Positions 52,559-61,695 of a DNA stretch of 64,000 nt are shown one piece after another. Location of the stretch: contig NZ_BAWM01000020.1 in assembly GCF_000759675.1 (NCBI RefSeq), positions 233,138 through 297,137 on the forward strand. Direction: 5' to 3'. Each line of letters starts with the position of its first letter. Positions within the stretch are counted from its first letter, which is position 1. Under the pieces are notes generated by a model. That model did not search any database, had not been told where the DNA came from, and saw nothing but the letters and a program-made list of their open reading frames with translations. Source of the stretch: Neobacillus niacini (lineage in GTDB: Bacteria > Bacillota > Bacilli > Bacillales > Cytobacillaceae). The translations under genes and the position numbers were made by a program.

Positions 52559-52676
52559 TCATTAACGTAATTAGTTTTTACAAAGTATATGTGAATAATG
52601 AAGGAATCATATTATAATGGTAATAAATTCATTTTTTCTGTTAAGTAGCCAAGAACTCACAAAGGTTGTGTTTCAA

Positions 52677-53243
52677 ATGCTATGGTTGTATTTTATTATT
52701 TCCTATTTAATTGGAAGTATTATGTTTGGCTTTCTAATCACGAAGATCTTCTATCGTAAGGATATTCGGATTCAAGGAAGCGGTAATGTCGGTGCAAGGA
52801 ATGCCGGCCGCCTTCATGGCAAAACGGCCTTTGTACTCATTTTTCTCGGGGATGCATTAAAAGGTGTCCTTGTAATTTTAGCTGCCCGCTACCTGCAATT
52901 CTCAGAATCTATTCAACTAGTAGGGTTAGCCTTAGCAATTTTCGGTCACTTAAAGCCCGTCACCCTGAAATTTAAGGGTGGAAAAGGGATTTCAACCTTC
53001 ATTGGTGGAATTATCACCTTTGAGCCCACCCTGATTCCAATAATTATCCTGGGATTTAGCCTCCTTTACCCATTTATAAAAAGCTTTACATTAGCAGGAT
53101 TAGGGGCATTTCTTTTTATCCCAGTGGTACTTTTTTTAATAAATAATGATTGGCTAAGTTGCATGATAGCATTGGGTATTATTGTTATGCTTTACGCAGC
53201 ACATGCAGAAAATCTCAAGGAAAGGCTGAAACCTAATGAGTAA
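52677..53243 (+). CDS. PlsY-like glycerol-3-phosphate acyltransferase paralogue
   Basis: A 188-residue polytopic protein of the PlsY family: YLIGSIMFGFLITKIFYRKD, the glycerol-phosphate loop GSGNVGARNAGR, LGDALKGVLVI, GHLKPVTLKFKGGKGIST. PlsY transfers acyl groups from acyl-phosphate to glycerol-3-phosphate. The start at 52677 gives the usual family length and N-terminus; a longer frame opens at 52617. GNVGARN replaces the usual GNxGATN, so it may be a specialised paralogue. It overlaps the next gene by 8 nt and surely functions with it. Confidence 0.85.
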   Translation: MLWLYFIISYLIGSIMFGFLITKIFYRKDIRIQGSGNVGARNAGRLHGKTAFVLIFLGDALKGVLVILAARYLQFSESIQLVGLALAIFGHLKPVTLKFKGGKGISTFIGGIITFEPTLIPIIILGFSLLYPFIKSFTLAGLGAFLFIPVVLFLINNDWLSCMIALGIIVMLYAAHAENLKERLKPNE

Positions 53244-54840
53244 GCACGAGTTCTTTTTCAAAATGGCAACCACTCCTGATGAGTTCGAACAAATTCATCG
53301 CTTAAACTATCAAACCTTTTCAGAGGAGATTCCACAGCACCAAAAGAATGAGGAACAAAAATTAGTGGATCCCTTCCATGCTGAAAATACATATATAATC
53401 TGTATTAAAGAGAATGAAGTAATTGGAATGACGGCGATTCGCGATAACCGACCATTTTCACTTGATCGGAAAATTGGTCTGGTTGAACAATCACTTTCAT
53501 TTCCGATTCACTCACCATGTGAAGTTAGGCTATTATCTGTCAAAAAAGAATACCGAAATGGCCGAGTCTTTTTAGGTCTCGCACAATTTTTAATAAAATA
53601 TTGCATAAAAAAAGGGTACGATATAGCTTTTATTTCCGGTACTCTCCGCCAATTAAAGCTTTATGGTCAATTAGGATTTCAGCCATTTGCTCAACTAACT
53701 GGTACAGATGAGGCGCTCTTTCAGCCTATGTATTTAACGAAGGAAACGTTTGACGAATCGATTGCAGGCAGAATACTTCCACCGACGATTCCTTTTTTGC
53801 CGGGACCTGTTCAAATTTCTGATAAAGTGATGGCTGCCTTAAGCAATACCCCGATTTCTCATCGGTCAGACCTATATATAGAAAAACTGGATAAAACGAA
53901 GGGTATGCTCGCCAAATTAGTGAACAGTAAATATGTTCATATTTTCCTAGGGTCGGGAACACTTGCTAATGACGTAGTGGCAGGTCAGCTTTCCTTAGAA
54001 ACCGGCCGGGGGCTTATTTTAGCCAATGGTGAATTTGGCAGTCGTTTAGTAGAACAAGCTAATAGATTTGGTCTCCCATTTGATGTGCTTCAAAAAGACT
54101 GGGGACAGGCATTCACGCGTGATGAAATAATTTCTAAATTAACAAAAGACACCAGTTGGATTTGGGCTGTTCACAGTGAAACCTCCTCTGGTATGCTCAA
54201 TGATCTTGATTTGTTGAAGGAAATATCAAAACAACATCAACTCAAGCTGTGCCTTGATTGTATTAGCTCTTTAGGTGCCATAGAGGTAGATTTAGAGGGA
54301 GTATTTTTAGCAACTGGTGTAAGTGGAAAAGCAATTCGTGCTCTAACAGGGCTATCGTTCGTTTTCCACCACCATGAGGTGCAGCCTTCTTTAACACTTC
54401 CGAAATACCTTGATTTAGGAACGTACATGGCAAAGGACAGCATTCCTTTTTCACAGTCATCTAATCTTTTAGAAGCACTTCTAGCAGCATTAGAGAATAT
54501 TAATAGAGATACTTTTGAAAAAGTGGTAGAAACACACTCTTTCTTAAAAAATCAGCTTAAACAATTTGGCTTTACCATCATCTGTGAACAGAACAGCTCA
54601 CCGATTATTCTCACAATTGAGATACCAAGCTCCATTTCATCCGCTTTGATTGGAGATATTCTCTACAATCATGGCTACCAGCTGCACTATGAAAGCGACT
54701 ATCTACAGCGAAGAAACTGGATTCAAATTGCCTGCATCGACCACTATGATAAAGCTGACTTAGAAAAAATGGCCAACCTCTTAAATAGAGTAATATCCTA
54801 TGAACAAAATGCAACACAAGCACTAGTAAACGGTAACTAG
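53236..54840 (+). CDS. Fusion of GNAT-like acyltransferase and class-V aminotransferase
   Basis: A 534-residue fusion. Residues 1-165 are GNAT-like with an N-acyl amino acid/autoinducer-synthase flavour (HRLNYQTFSEEIPQ, VIGMTAIRDNRPFSLD, VRLLSVKKEYRNGRVFLGLA). Residues 183-525 are a fold-type I PLP aminotransferase related to serine-pyruvate/AGXT enzymes: FLPGPVQISDKVMAAL, HRSDLY, FLGSGTLAND, D341 in LCLDCISSLGAIEVD and the probable PLP lysine K365 in GVSGKAIRAL. It is encoded with a PlsY paralogue. I infer synthesis of an acylated amino compound or unusual lipid; the substrate is unknown. Confidence 0.82.
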   Translation: MSKHEFFFKMATTPDEFEQIHRLNYQTFSEEIPQHQKNEEQKLVDPFHAENTYIICIKENEVIGMTAIRDNRPFSLDRKIGLVEQSLSFPIHSPCEVRLLSVKKEYRNGRVFLGLAQFLIKYCIKKGYDIAFISGTLRQLKLYGQLGFQPFAQLTGTDEALFQPMYLTKETFDESIAGRILPPTIPFLPGPVQISDKVMAALSNTPISHRSDLYIEKLDKTKGMLAKLVNSKYVHIFLGSGTLANDVVAGQLSLETGRGLILANGEFGSRLVEQANRFGLPFDVLQKDWGQAFTRDEIISKLTKDTSWIWAVHSETSSGMLNDLDLLKEISKQHQLKLCLDCISSLGAIEVDLEGVFLATGVSGKAIRALTGLSFVFHHHEVQPSLTLPKYLDLGTYMAKDSIPFSQSSNLLEALLAALENINRDTFEKVVETHSFLKNQLKQFGFTIICEQNSSPIILTIEIPSSISSALIGDILYNHGYQLHYESDYLQRRNWIQIACIDHYDKADLEKMANLLNRVISYEQNATQALVNGN

Positions 54841-54852
54841 GATAAAAATTTT

Positions 54853-54886
54853 GTCACTACCAAAAGAGCCTGGTAGTGACTTTTTT
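54853..54886 (+). terminator. Terminator of the plsY-like/fusion operon
   Basis: GTCACTACCA / TGGTAGTGAC, 10-bp perfect stem with an 8-nt loop and a T6 run. Confidence 0.93.
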
Positions 54887-54894
54887 GTATTTCA

Positions 54895-54942
54895 AGTGTC
54901 CGCCTGAGGTGGAAAGTGTCCACGGGCGGTGCCTGTCACCAT
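54895..54942. repeat. REP-like palindromic repeat, copy 6
   Basis: GTGTCCGCCTGAGGTGGAA, AGTGTCCACGGGC and the flipped core GGTGCCTGTCACC. It lies between a terminator and the end of the decayed comM. Confidence 0.88.
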
Positions 54943-54946
54943 TGTA

Positions 54947-56430
54947 TCAACGGAGATTTACAGCTTCCCATATGCTTTGGTCGGTTATAGCGGTTTTTCC
55001 ATCTAGGTCGGAAATGGTTCGAGCGAGTCGGATGATTTTTATTTGGGTACGGTTGCTCCAGTTTTTCTTAGCTGCAAGCTGATGAATGTTTTTTTGTTGT
55101 TCTTGAGTTAATGGGCTAGTTTTTTGCAGCCTGTCATAGCTGACTCTACTATTACATAGTTCTATTCCATACCGCTCGTATTGCCGGTTCCTAGCGGCTT
55201 CCACTCTACTTTGAAAGTATTTAGATGATATCTTTCCTTTTTCTGTTTCAAATTCTAGATCGACAGGCTTTATTGTGAGATGAATATCAAATCTGTCACG
55301 AAGCGGACCAGATATTTTGTTTTGATAGGAATGGGTCTGCCTTGGTGTACATGTGCAATAATGTGTATTGGAACCAGCATATCCACATGGACAAGGATTC
55401 ATTGCAGCAATCAAGATAAAGGAAGCAGGATAGGTAAGGGTTGCATGTGTGCGACTGATAGTAATTTTGCCATTTTCAAAAGGCTGTCGTAGCATATCAA
55501 GTGTTTTTTCGGAAATTCTGCAATTTCATCGAGGAATAAGACACCTCGATGGGCTAAGGAAATCTCTCCAGGCTTTGGGTAAGTCCCACCTCCTATCATT
55601 GAAATGCCTGAAGCTGAATGATGGGGATTTCTGAATGGAGGATAATTTGCATTAGGGTAGCTGATTCCACTTAATTGATGTAGAGCAATTATTTCTAATT
55701 TTGCTTCCTTTGACAATGGAGGCAAAATGGAGGGAAAACTCTCTGCTAGCATACTCTTCCCACAACCAGGAGGTCCTGTCATCAAGACATGGTGTCCCCC
55801 TGCTGCAGCCACTTCTAATGCTCTTTTAGTACCTTTATGCCCGATTATCTGCTAGAAATCTATAAAGTTATTATTATGTAAATCAATCTCATCTATTCTT
55901 GGAGGAAAAAAAGATCCTCCTTTTCCTTCTAAGTTCTCAATCACTTCTTTCAATGTAGATATATAAATAATTTCCAGCTCATCGAAATCAAGGACCGGGA
56001 GTTTTTGGTCATAGGGCATATAAAGCCTTTTTATACCTAACCTTCTTGCAGCTAAAACTGCAGGGAGCATTCCTTCAACTGGCACAATCGCACCGTCCAA
56101 AGATAGTGCTCCTATGAATCCAGTGTTTTCCGGTATTGATATGAGCAGCTCATTTAGACTTAATAGGACACCAATTGCCATAGGAAGATCGAACATTGGA
56201 CCACTTTTCTTTTGTTCAGAGGGTGAAAGATTTATGATTATTTTTTGACCATTTACTGAATATCCTTATGACCGAAGTGCAGCAAGGATTCGTTCTTTCG
56301 ACTCTTTAACCGCGGCGTCAGGGAGACCCACAATTCTAATAGAATCATTACCCACAAACGTTTTCACTTCAACATTTAAGCGATAACCCTCCATACCTTT
56401 TAATCCAATACTCGTTACTTTTGCACACAT
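54947..56430 (-). pseudogene. comM: Decayed ComM/YifB-like Mg-chelatase ATPase
   Basis: The full length of a ComM-type AAA+ protein (about 495 codons) is readable, but interrupted. The N-terminus MCAKVTSIGLKGMEGYRLNV runs 54 codons to TAA (56266-56268). The same frame continues through MFDLPMAIGVLLSLNELL to TAG (55852-55854). It continues again with the Walker A loop TGPPGCGKSML, then shifts frame at a T6 run (55504-55509) into AAMNPCPCGYAG and the C-terminal domain. Two nonsense codons and one missing base mean no full product. ComM helps branch migration in natural transformation. The 5' end overlaps the transposase gene by 16 nt. Confidence 0.9.
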
Positions 56431-57026
56431 GGATTTTCCTCTTTTCTTGGAATCATCACAACCTTACCATTGCCGAGTAAAAATAAATCCACTAATGGGA
56501 TTTTTATGTATTCCTCATAATGCCTGGAAGCCGGGTAGGGAAAATAGGATAGCAGATGTTTTGTATCAACGAGTTGAGTTACTTCACCATTAACGTAAGC
56601 ATGGTAACTGCTCCATGGATAGTCCTCTAATTCATCTACAAGCCCAGCCTTCAATGGATTAAGGTGGATGTACTTGTTGACATCGAATTCATAATCAAGG
56701 GAATCTAGTAATTCGGCACCATATCTTTTTTCAAATACATGCCCAGTAAAATCATATTTCTTATTAAAATACTTGGCGAATTTAGTGTTGAGATGACTCA
56801 TGATAATGGTTGGAGAAGTGTCTGAGGTTTCAATTTGGAGATGAGTGTGATTAGTCATTAAGCAGAAAGTGTGTAGGGTAAAGGGAAAGCGAACCATTGT
56901 TTCTTTTAAAAAGCTTAGATACTTCATTCGGTCCTCGTCATCATAAAAAAGCGTAGATTTACGATTTCCTCTGCTCGTAATATGATATTTTGCACCTTGA
57001 AACCAAGCACGGCGTTTTCGACCCAT
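56415..57026 (-). CDS. REP-associated tyrosine transposase (RAYT, Y1 family)
   Basis: A 203-residue IS200-like Y1 transposase domain of the RAYT type: GAKYHITSRGNRKSTLFYDDED near the start, the metal-binding HTHL in MTNHTHLQIE, GHVFEKRYGAELL and the catalytic-tyrosine segment NKYIHLNPLKAGLV. RAYTs are single-copy genes that spread short palindromic REP elements. One such repeat lies 150 nt upstream and six more within 17 kb. The ATG at 57026 has AGGAG at good spacing; a GTG three codons earlier overlaps that site. No flanking IS ends are seen. Confidence 0.93.
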   Translation of the reverse strand: MGRKRRAWFQGAKYHITSRGNRKSTLFYDDEDRMKYLSFLKETMVRFPFTLHTFCLMTNHTHLQIETSDTSPTIIMSHLNTKFAKYFNKKYDFTGHVFEKRYGAELLDSLDYEFDVNKYIHLNPLKAGLVDELEDYPWSSYHAYVNGEVTQLVDTKHLLSYFPYPASRHYEEYIKIPLVDLFLLGNGKVVMIPRKEENPCVQK

Positions 57027-57442
57027 AGCAGTCACTCCTATTCAATTAAATTTTAGGGTTAGATAGATTTGAAGTTGTTGAAGATTAGGGGAAGGGAAAA
57101 TAAAAGAAGCGATACAAATATACCATTCGACACTATCCCCCAAATTCCTCCTCAAAACCAACAATAAAATTACTCCTAACTGTCCACCTCAAGTGGACAG
57201 TGTCCACGAGCGGTGACAGGCACCAACATCGGCACCAATATCAACATTGCCAAGGTCAAGCATCCTGGCATGCTCGCTGCATTTATGATATTCTAAAAGT
57301 GCTGTAAGTACTCCTTATAAGGTATTTTCCTTTCTTTTTATGGCTCCTATAACTTAACCTACAACCAAGACCTTATTGAAGAATTTCCAAAAACAAATCT
57401 TTATATCTTAAAAAAAATAGAGATTCTAACGGAGGTTTTAAT
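57027..57442. other. Intergenic region with REP copy
   Basis: Between the divergent RAYT and lipoprotein genes. Apart from REP copy 7 nothing is recognised; a short stretch at 57222-57275 (caccaacatcggcaccaata) is of unknown origin. Promoters for both genes are presumed here. Confidence 0.4.
57179..57225. repeat. REP-like palindromic repeat, copy 7
   Basis: ACTGTCCACCTCAAGTGGACAG is a stronger hairpin than in other copies (TCCAC/GTGGA), followed by TGTCCACGAGC and GGTGACAGGCACC. It is the copy nearest the transposase gene. Confidence 0.9.
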
Positions 57443-57892
57443 TTGAAAAAATTATTGATTGTATTATCTGCCAGCATGTTATTGCTACTGGGCGGTTGTT
57501 CTTTCCTCAGTGATGCACAGGACACGATAACTTATGTTAATGAAGCAACAGACTATTTAGCCGCTGCTACTGATTTTGCCAGTGATGCCCCTGCACTTGC
57601 GCAACAAGCGATTGGTGACATCCAAGCAGCTGAAGACCTTCAAGCCATGCTTGAAAATATGCAGCAAACGGTTGAAGCCTTTAATGAACTGCAAGCACCA
57701 GATATCGCGGCTGAGCTTCACCAGCAAATCATCGAACAAAACAGCGTCATTGTAGCTGAAATTGAAACATACTTGAACAATTTCAAAGATGGTCTGCTTG
57801 ACCCTGCTATTCTTGAAAATACAGAACTGGTTCAGTCAGTTCAAGATATCACCAGCATAATTGACCAGATTCAACAGCTTGGTGGTGAATAG
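57443..57892 (+). CDS. DUF6376-like lipoprotein
   Basis: A 149-residue lipoprotein (lipobox LLGGC) that is otherwise helical. SDAQDTITYVNEATDYLAAA and LQAPDIAAELHQQI resemble the DUF6376 family of Bacillus. Function unknown; outer face of the membrane. TTG start behind ACGGAGG. Followed after 31 nt by another small lipoprotein gene, so probably cotranscribed. Confidence 0.82.
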   Translation: MKKLLIVLSASMLLLLGGCSFLSDAQDTITYVNEATDYLAAATDFASDAPALAQQAIGDIQAAEDLQAMLENMQQTVEAFNELQAPDIAAELHQQIIEQNSVIVAEIETYLNNFKDGLLDPAILENTELVQSVQDITSIIDQIQQLGGE

Positions 57893-57923
57893 TTCGACTC
57901 CAAACCAGGGGATGTAGAACGCC

Positions 57924-58205
57924 ATGAAAAAACAACTAATCTTTGCCCTCATTTTATTTTTCATCGTACTAACAAGCTGCAACCTAAAAGGTGAATATGA
58001 TATTAAAGGAACGGTTATCGATGTAGAAGGGAGCAGTATTTTAGTAGAGGATGAGAAATTAGGATCAATTTGGCTCTCACTACCTAAAGGAAGCGATATC
58101 AAAACCTTTGAAAAAGGTCAAACGGTAGCTGTTTGGACAGATGGAAAAATTAGAGAATCCTATCCATTACAAGGAACGGCTTTAAATATTGAGGTTATTA
58201 AATAG
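57924..58205 (+). CDS. DUF3221-like small lipoprotein
   Basis: A 93-residue lipoprotein (lipobox VLTSC) with an OB-like beta fold: YDIKGTVIDVEGSSILVED, then FEKGQTVAVWTDGKIRESYP and ALNIEVIK, the DUF3221 pattern. Function unknown. GGGGATG-type weak ribosome site. Probably second gene of a two-lipoprotein operon. Confidence 0.78.
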   Translation: MKKQLIFALILFFIVLTSCNLKGEYDIKGTVIDVEGSSILVEDEKLGSIWLSLPKGSDIKTFEKGQTVAVWTDGKIRESYPLQGTALNIEVIK

Positions 58206-58295
58206 AAAAACAGGCTGGCAAAATTCAGCATGTTTTTCTATTTATATCGCAATGCTCAAGCGGACTCAGATTAGCTGCTTTATTGGAAAAGTAAC

Positions 58296-58332
58296 AAAAC
58301 AAAGCGCTCGCAGCACACGATCGCTTTGTTTT
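58296..58332 (-). terminator. Terminator of the efflux operon
   Basis: AAAACAAAGCG / CGCTTTGTTTT, 11-bp stem. On the minus strand it is followed by GTTACTTTT. It starts 2 nt past the permease stop codon. Confidence 0.85.
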
Positions 58333-58334
58333 GA

Positions 58335-59498
58335 TTATTCATATCGAAGAGCTTGAATCGGGTGAAGCTTTGAAGCCTTGTTCGCCGGAAACACACCGAA
58401 TACAACTCCAACTAATAAAGAGAATACAAATGATAACAGCATAACAGGTACTGAATATGCAATTGCCGTTCCTGTTGCTAAAGTATATATTTGGGCACTT
58501 ATTACCCCAATTCCAACTCCTATTATCCCTCCAAATGAACTTAATACCATTGATTCTATGAGGAATTGAAGAAGAATGTTTCCACGCTTTGCTCCAATTG
58601 CTTTTCGAATGCCAATTTCCTTGGTACGTTCTGAAACTGATACAAGCATAATATTCATAATACCGATACCGCCAACGATAAGAGAAATAGCAGCACTTCC
58701 GCCAAGCATTAATGTCATTGTCTCATTGACAGATGATGCTGTTTCCATTAAATCTTCTTGACTGGATACACTATAACTATCAGTATCTCCAACAATCGTA
58801 TACATTGTTTGTTCGATAAGGCGTGATGCAAAATTAATCGCATCTTCATTTTCTACCTTTACATATACTGACCCAATTTCAGTAGTAGATGCCAAGCGTT
58901 GCCCTGTGCTAAGGGGTACAATAATGGTACTGTCTCCGCTAGTTCCTAATGAACTTCCTACAGATTCAAGTACCCCAACTACTTTATAGGACGTTCCGTT
59001 TACCTTTACAGATTCTCCAACTGGATCTCCCAACCCGAATAAAGTTTGTGCAGTGTCTGAACCAAGTACAGCTATTTTCGAGTGATTATCATGATCCAAG
59101 TCTGCGATGAAACGCCCTGATTGCAGTTGTAAATCACGGACATCTAAATAAGAAGAAGTGGTTCCAATCATTGACACTTGTGTGTTTGTTTGTCCATTTT
59201 TTACGGTTACTCTTCCTGAAACAGTTGGAGCAATTGCTTCTACACCATTGACATCCTGAATCTGATTTGCATCATCTTCTTTAAATGTAACATCTGAACC
59301 AGTAACACTTACTGTTAATACGTTAGTGCCCAGGCTGCCAATTTGATCTTGTACTTCTTTCGTTGACCCTTGTCCTATCGCAACCATTACAATAACAGAG
59401 GATACACCGATAATAATACCCAGCATCGTCAGGAATGCTCTTATTTTGTTTCCTTTAATGCTCTTCAGTGCCATTTTTATTGTCTGCAAACCACTCAC
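58335..59498 (-). CDS. MacB/YknZ-like ABC permease
   Basis: About 388 residues: a first membrane helix (FLTMLGIIIGVSSVIVMVAIG), a large extracellular MacB_PCD domain and three C-terminal helices of the FtsX fold (MLGGSAAISLIVGGIGIMNI, SERTKEIGIRKAIGAKRGNI). With the ATPase and adaptor it forms a tripartite-like exporter for peptides or antibiotics, as YknWXYZ does in B. subtilis. The start is uncertain: GTG at 59498 gives the usual family N-terminus; other in-frame starts lie at 59540, 59510 and 59474. It overlaps the ATPase gene. Confidence 0.9.
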   Translation of the reverse strand: MSGLQTIKMALKSIKGNKIRAFLTMLGIIIGVSSVIVMVAIGQGSTKEVQDQIGSLGTNVLTVSVTGSDVTFKEDDANQIQDVNGVEAIAPTVSGRVTVKNGQTNTQVSMIGTTSSYLDVRDLQLQSGRFIADLDHDNHSKIAVLGSDTAQTLFGLGDPVGESVKVNGTSYKVVGVLESVGSSLGTSGDSTIIVPLSTGQRLASTTEIGSVYVKVENEDAINFASRLIEQTMYTIVGDTDSYSVSSQEDLMETASSVNETMTLMLGGSAAISLIVGGIGIMNIMLVSVSERTKEIGIRKAIGAKRGNILLQFLIESMVLSSFGGIIGVGIGVISAQIYTLATGTAIAYSVPVMLLSFVFSLLVGVVFGVFPANKASKLHPIQALRYE

Positions 59499-60183
59499 CC
59501 CCATTCTCATATAATTGACCGTCGTGTATACGAACAACACGATTTGCTCGTTTTGCTACTTCCAAATCATGGGTAATGAGAATAATGGTATGCCCCTGCT
59601 CATTTAAAGAATTCATAATCTCCAAAATTTCCTTACTTGTTTTACTGTCTAGTGCACCAGTTGGTTCATCTGCAAGTAAAATAGGAGGATTTCCAGCCAA
59701 CGCACGCGCAATTGCGACACGTTGCTGCTGGCCCCCTGATAATTGGGTTGGTAAATGATTCGCTCTATCTGCCAATCCTACTTTTTTTAACGCCCCTAAA
59801 GCAATTTCTCTTCGTTCCGCCGCTTTCATTTCGCGATAAATAAGAGGAAGCTCTACATTTTCAAACGCTGTTAGCTTTGGTATAAGATTGAAGTTTTGAA
59901 AAATAAACCCTATTTTTTTATTTCGAATGGCCGCAAGTTGTGAGCTCTTCATTTTCCCTACTTCTTCACTATCTAGGAAGTATTCACCTGAATCTGGTCG
60001 ATCTAAGCATCCAATCATGTTCATAAATGTTGATTTTCCGGAACCCGATGGGCCTATGATAGAGATAAAATCACCCTTTTGAATATCGAGGGAAACACTT
60101 TGAAGAGCCATTACCGTTTCGCCGCCAAGTTCATACATTTTCTTCATGCTTTTAATTTGAATAATTGGCTCATGAATAATCAT
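59455..60183 (-). CDS. MacB/YknY-like ABC ATPase
   Basis: A 242-residue ATPase with Walker A GPSGSGKST, Q-loop FQNFNLIP, signature LSGGQQQRVAIARAL, Walker B ILLADEPTGALD and H-loop ITHD, the set typical of LolD/MacB-type subunits. It drives the adjacent permease. The ATG overlaps the end of the adaptor gene (ATGA), indicating coupling. Confidence 0.95.
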   Translation of the reverse strand: MIIHEPIIQIKSMKKMYELGGETVMALQSVSLDIQKGDFISIIGPSGSGKSTFMNMIGCLDRPDSGEYFLDSEEVGKMKSSQLAAIRNKKIGFIFQNFNLIPKLTAFENVELPLIYREMKAAERREIALGALKKVGLADRANHLPTQLSGGQQQRVAIARALAGNPPILLADEPTGALDSKTSKEILEIMNSLNEQGHTIILITHDLEVAKRANRVVRIHDGQLYENGGEWFADNKNGTEEH

Positions 60184-61418
60184 TAGTTCCCTCCTTGTCC
60201 GCCGCCAGATGGAGCTACGCCTCCATTTCTTCCTCCGAAGTTACCACTTGGGAATCCGCCACCACCACTTGGGAATCCTCCGCCTGGAATCATCATTCCT
60301 CCCCGAGAAGAATTACCGCTAGATTGTACGCTCGGTATTTGAACAGACTCTCCTTCAGCTAACCCACTTATAATTTCTACATACGCATCATTTGAAATAC
60401 CAGTTTCTACTGTTACTTTTTTTGTTGATTGTGTGGAATCATCTGAAGTTGCAGGAACTAGTACATATTTTTCATCTCCGCTTTTATACACTGCTTCAAC
60501 TGGAATGTATAGTGCATCTTCTTTACTCTCTATTGAGATACTTGCTTCTGTTGACATACCAATTTTTAAGTTCTTTGGGTCTGTGATTTGTACTGTTACG
60601 TCAAATGTAGAAACTCCATTTGATGATGTTCCACTTGTTGCTACTTTCGTTACTATCCCTTCGAATGTTTCATCTTCAAAGGCACCTGCTGTTATTTTTA
60701 CCGCCTGTCCTACTTGTACTTTTGTAATATCTAATTCATCAACACTAATGGTTGTTTGCAATGAGCTGTAATTTGTTATGTGTGCAACTGTCGCTGAATT
60801 TTGCACAGAATCCCCACTTGCAACAGAAAGGCTTGTGATTGTCCCCGCAACTGGTGCTTGTAAGATACTTCCATCTGTAAAGGTTACAAGAGTCGCACCT
60901 GCTTCTACAGCATCTCCTTCCTTCACACTGACAGTATCCGCAGTTAAGCTGCTTCCACCAGTACTTCCGCCACTTAAGCTATCTGAAACACTACTATCTC
61001 CTCTTGTTACAGGTGAAATAACTTCATTTTCATCTTCCATACGAAGAAGGATTGTTCCTAGTGAAGCTCCGCTATCGCTTTTCACACTAACTGATGTGAT
61101 TTCTCCATCATATGGAGCCGTAACAACATCACCATTTTTAAACGTTACAAGAGTGTCGCCTTTATCTACTGTGTCTCCCGATATTACACTTACGGTATCT
61201 ACAACAAGAATTGTATTTACAGCTGTTACATCTTGATCTGTAATTGCTATAACCGAACCGGAACCACTAACTTCTACCTCTAATTTTCCTTTTTGTGCTG
61301 TTATTGTTTGTGCTGCAAACGCAACATTTTGAGTTTGATTTTTTTTACCTAATAGGAACCAGGCACTCGCTCCTCCTATTAGAACAATAATTACTGAAAT
61401 AATAATCCACTTTTTCAA
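60183..61418 (-). CDS. MacA/YknX-like efflux adaptor protein
   Basis: A 411-residue membrane-fusion protein: an N-terminal anchor (IISVIIVLIGGASAWFLLG), lipoyl/barrel-sandwich halves (two copies of the DTVSV..GD.V..G.TLVTF pattern), a beta-barrel (VGQAVKITAGAFEDETFEGIV), a membrane-proximal domain and a Gly/Pro/Ser-rich tail after residue 370 (GGGFPSGGGGFPSG). The long coiled-coil hairpin of Gram-negative MacA is absent, as expected in Gram-positives. The Gly-rich tail is unusual. Confidence 0.9.
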   Translation of the reverse strand: MKKWIIISVIIVLIGGASAWFLLGKKNQTQNVAFAAQTITAQKGKLEVEVSGSGSVIAITDQDVTAVNTILVVDTVSVISGDTVDKGDTLVTFKNGDVVTAPYDGEITSVSVKSDSGASLGTILLRMEDENEVISPVTRGDSSVSDSLSGGSTGGSSLTADTVSVKEGDAVEAGATLVTFTDGSILQAPVAGTITSLSVASGDSVQNSATVAHITNYSSLQTTISVDELDITKVQVGQAVKITAGAFEDETFEGIVTKVATSGTSSNGVSTFDVTVQITDPKNLKIGMSTEASISIESKEDALYIPVEAVYKSGDEKYVLVPATSDDSTQSTKKVTVETGISNDAYVEIISGLAEGESVQIPSVQSSGNSSRGGMMIPGGGFPSGGGGFPSGNFGGRNGGVAPSGGGQGGN

Positions 61419-61436
61419 ATTTCTATCTCCTTGCCA

Positions 61437-61646
61437 TCATTGATTTTGACCTGATTGATTTTGACCAGGCTGGAATTGTCCATTACCTGGGAACATCTGA
61501 CCGTTCCCTCTTGGTCCCATTTCTGATAAATTAGGGCTTGTACTTTGTTTATAAGCTACATATCCTACCCCAATAGCTGCGCAGGTACTTATCGCCAAAT
61601 TTACAATAAGTAAAATTTTTATTAGACTTTGTTTGGTTTGCTCCAT
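61437..61646 (-). CDS. Small single-helix protein leading the efflux operon
   Basis: A 69-residue protein: one membrane helix (LIKILLIVNLAISTCAAIGVGY) and a Gly/Gln/Asn/Pro-rich tail (NGQMFPGNGQFQPGQNQSGQ). It is the first gene, 18 nt before the adaptor. The position recalls YknW of the B. subtilis yknWXYZ operon, but the protein is much shorter. AGGAGG lies before the ATG. Confidence 0.78.
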   Translation of the reverse strand: MEQTKQSLIKILLIVNLAISTCAAIGVGYVAYKQSTSPNLSEMGPRGNGQMFPGNGQFQPGQNQSGQNQ

Positions 61647-61695
61647 TTTTATTCCTCCTTGTTTCCTGTTGATAAGCTTATTTTGGATTTTCGTT

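Noticed and set aside
40431-57225. CRISPR interpretation of the dispersed palindromic repeats
   Set aside because: Copies are kilobases apart in different intergenic spaces, vary in the core orientation and have no cas genes nearby; they fit REP elements.
57222-57275. Short stretch (caccaacatcggcaccaata) beside REP copy 7 that could encode a peptide
   Set aside because: No start, ribosome site or continuing frame; origin unclear.
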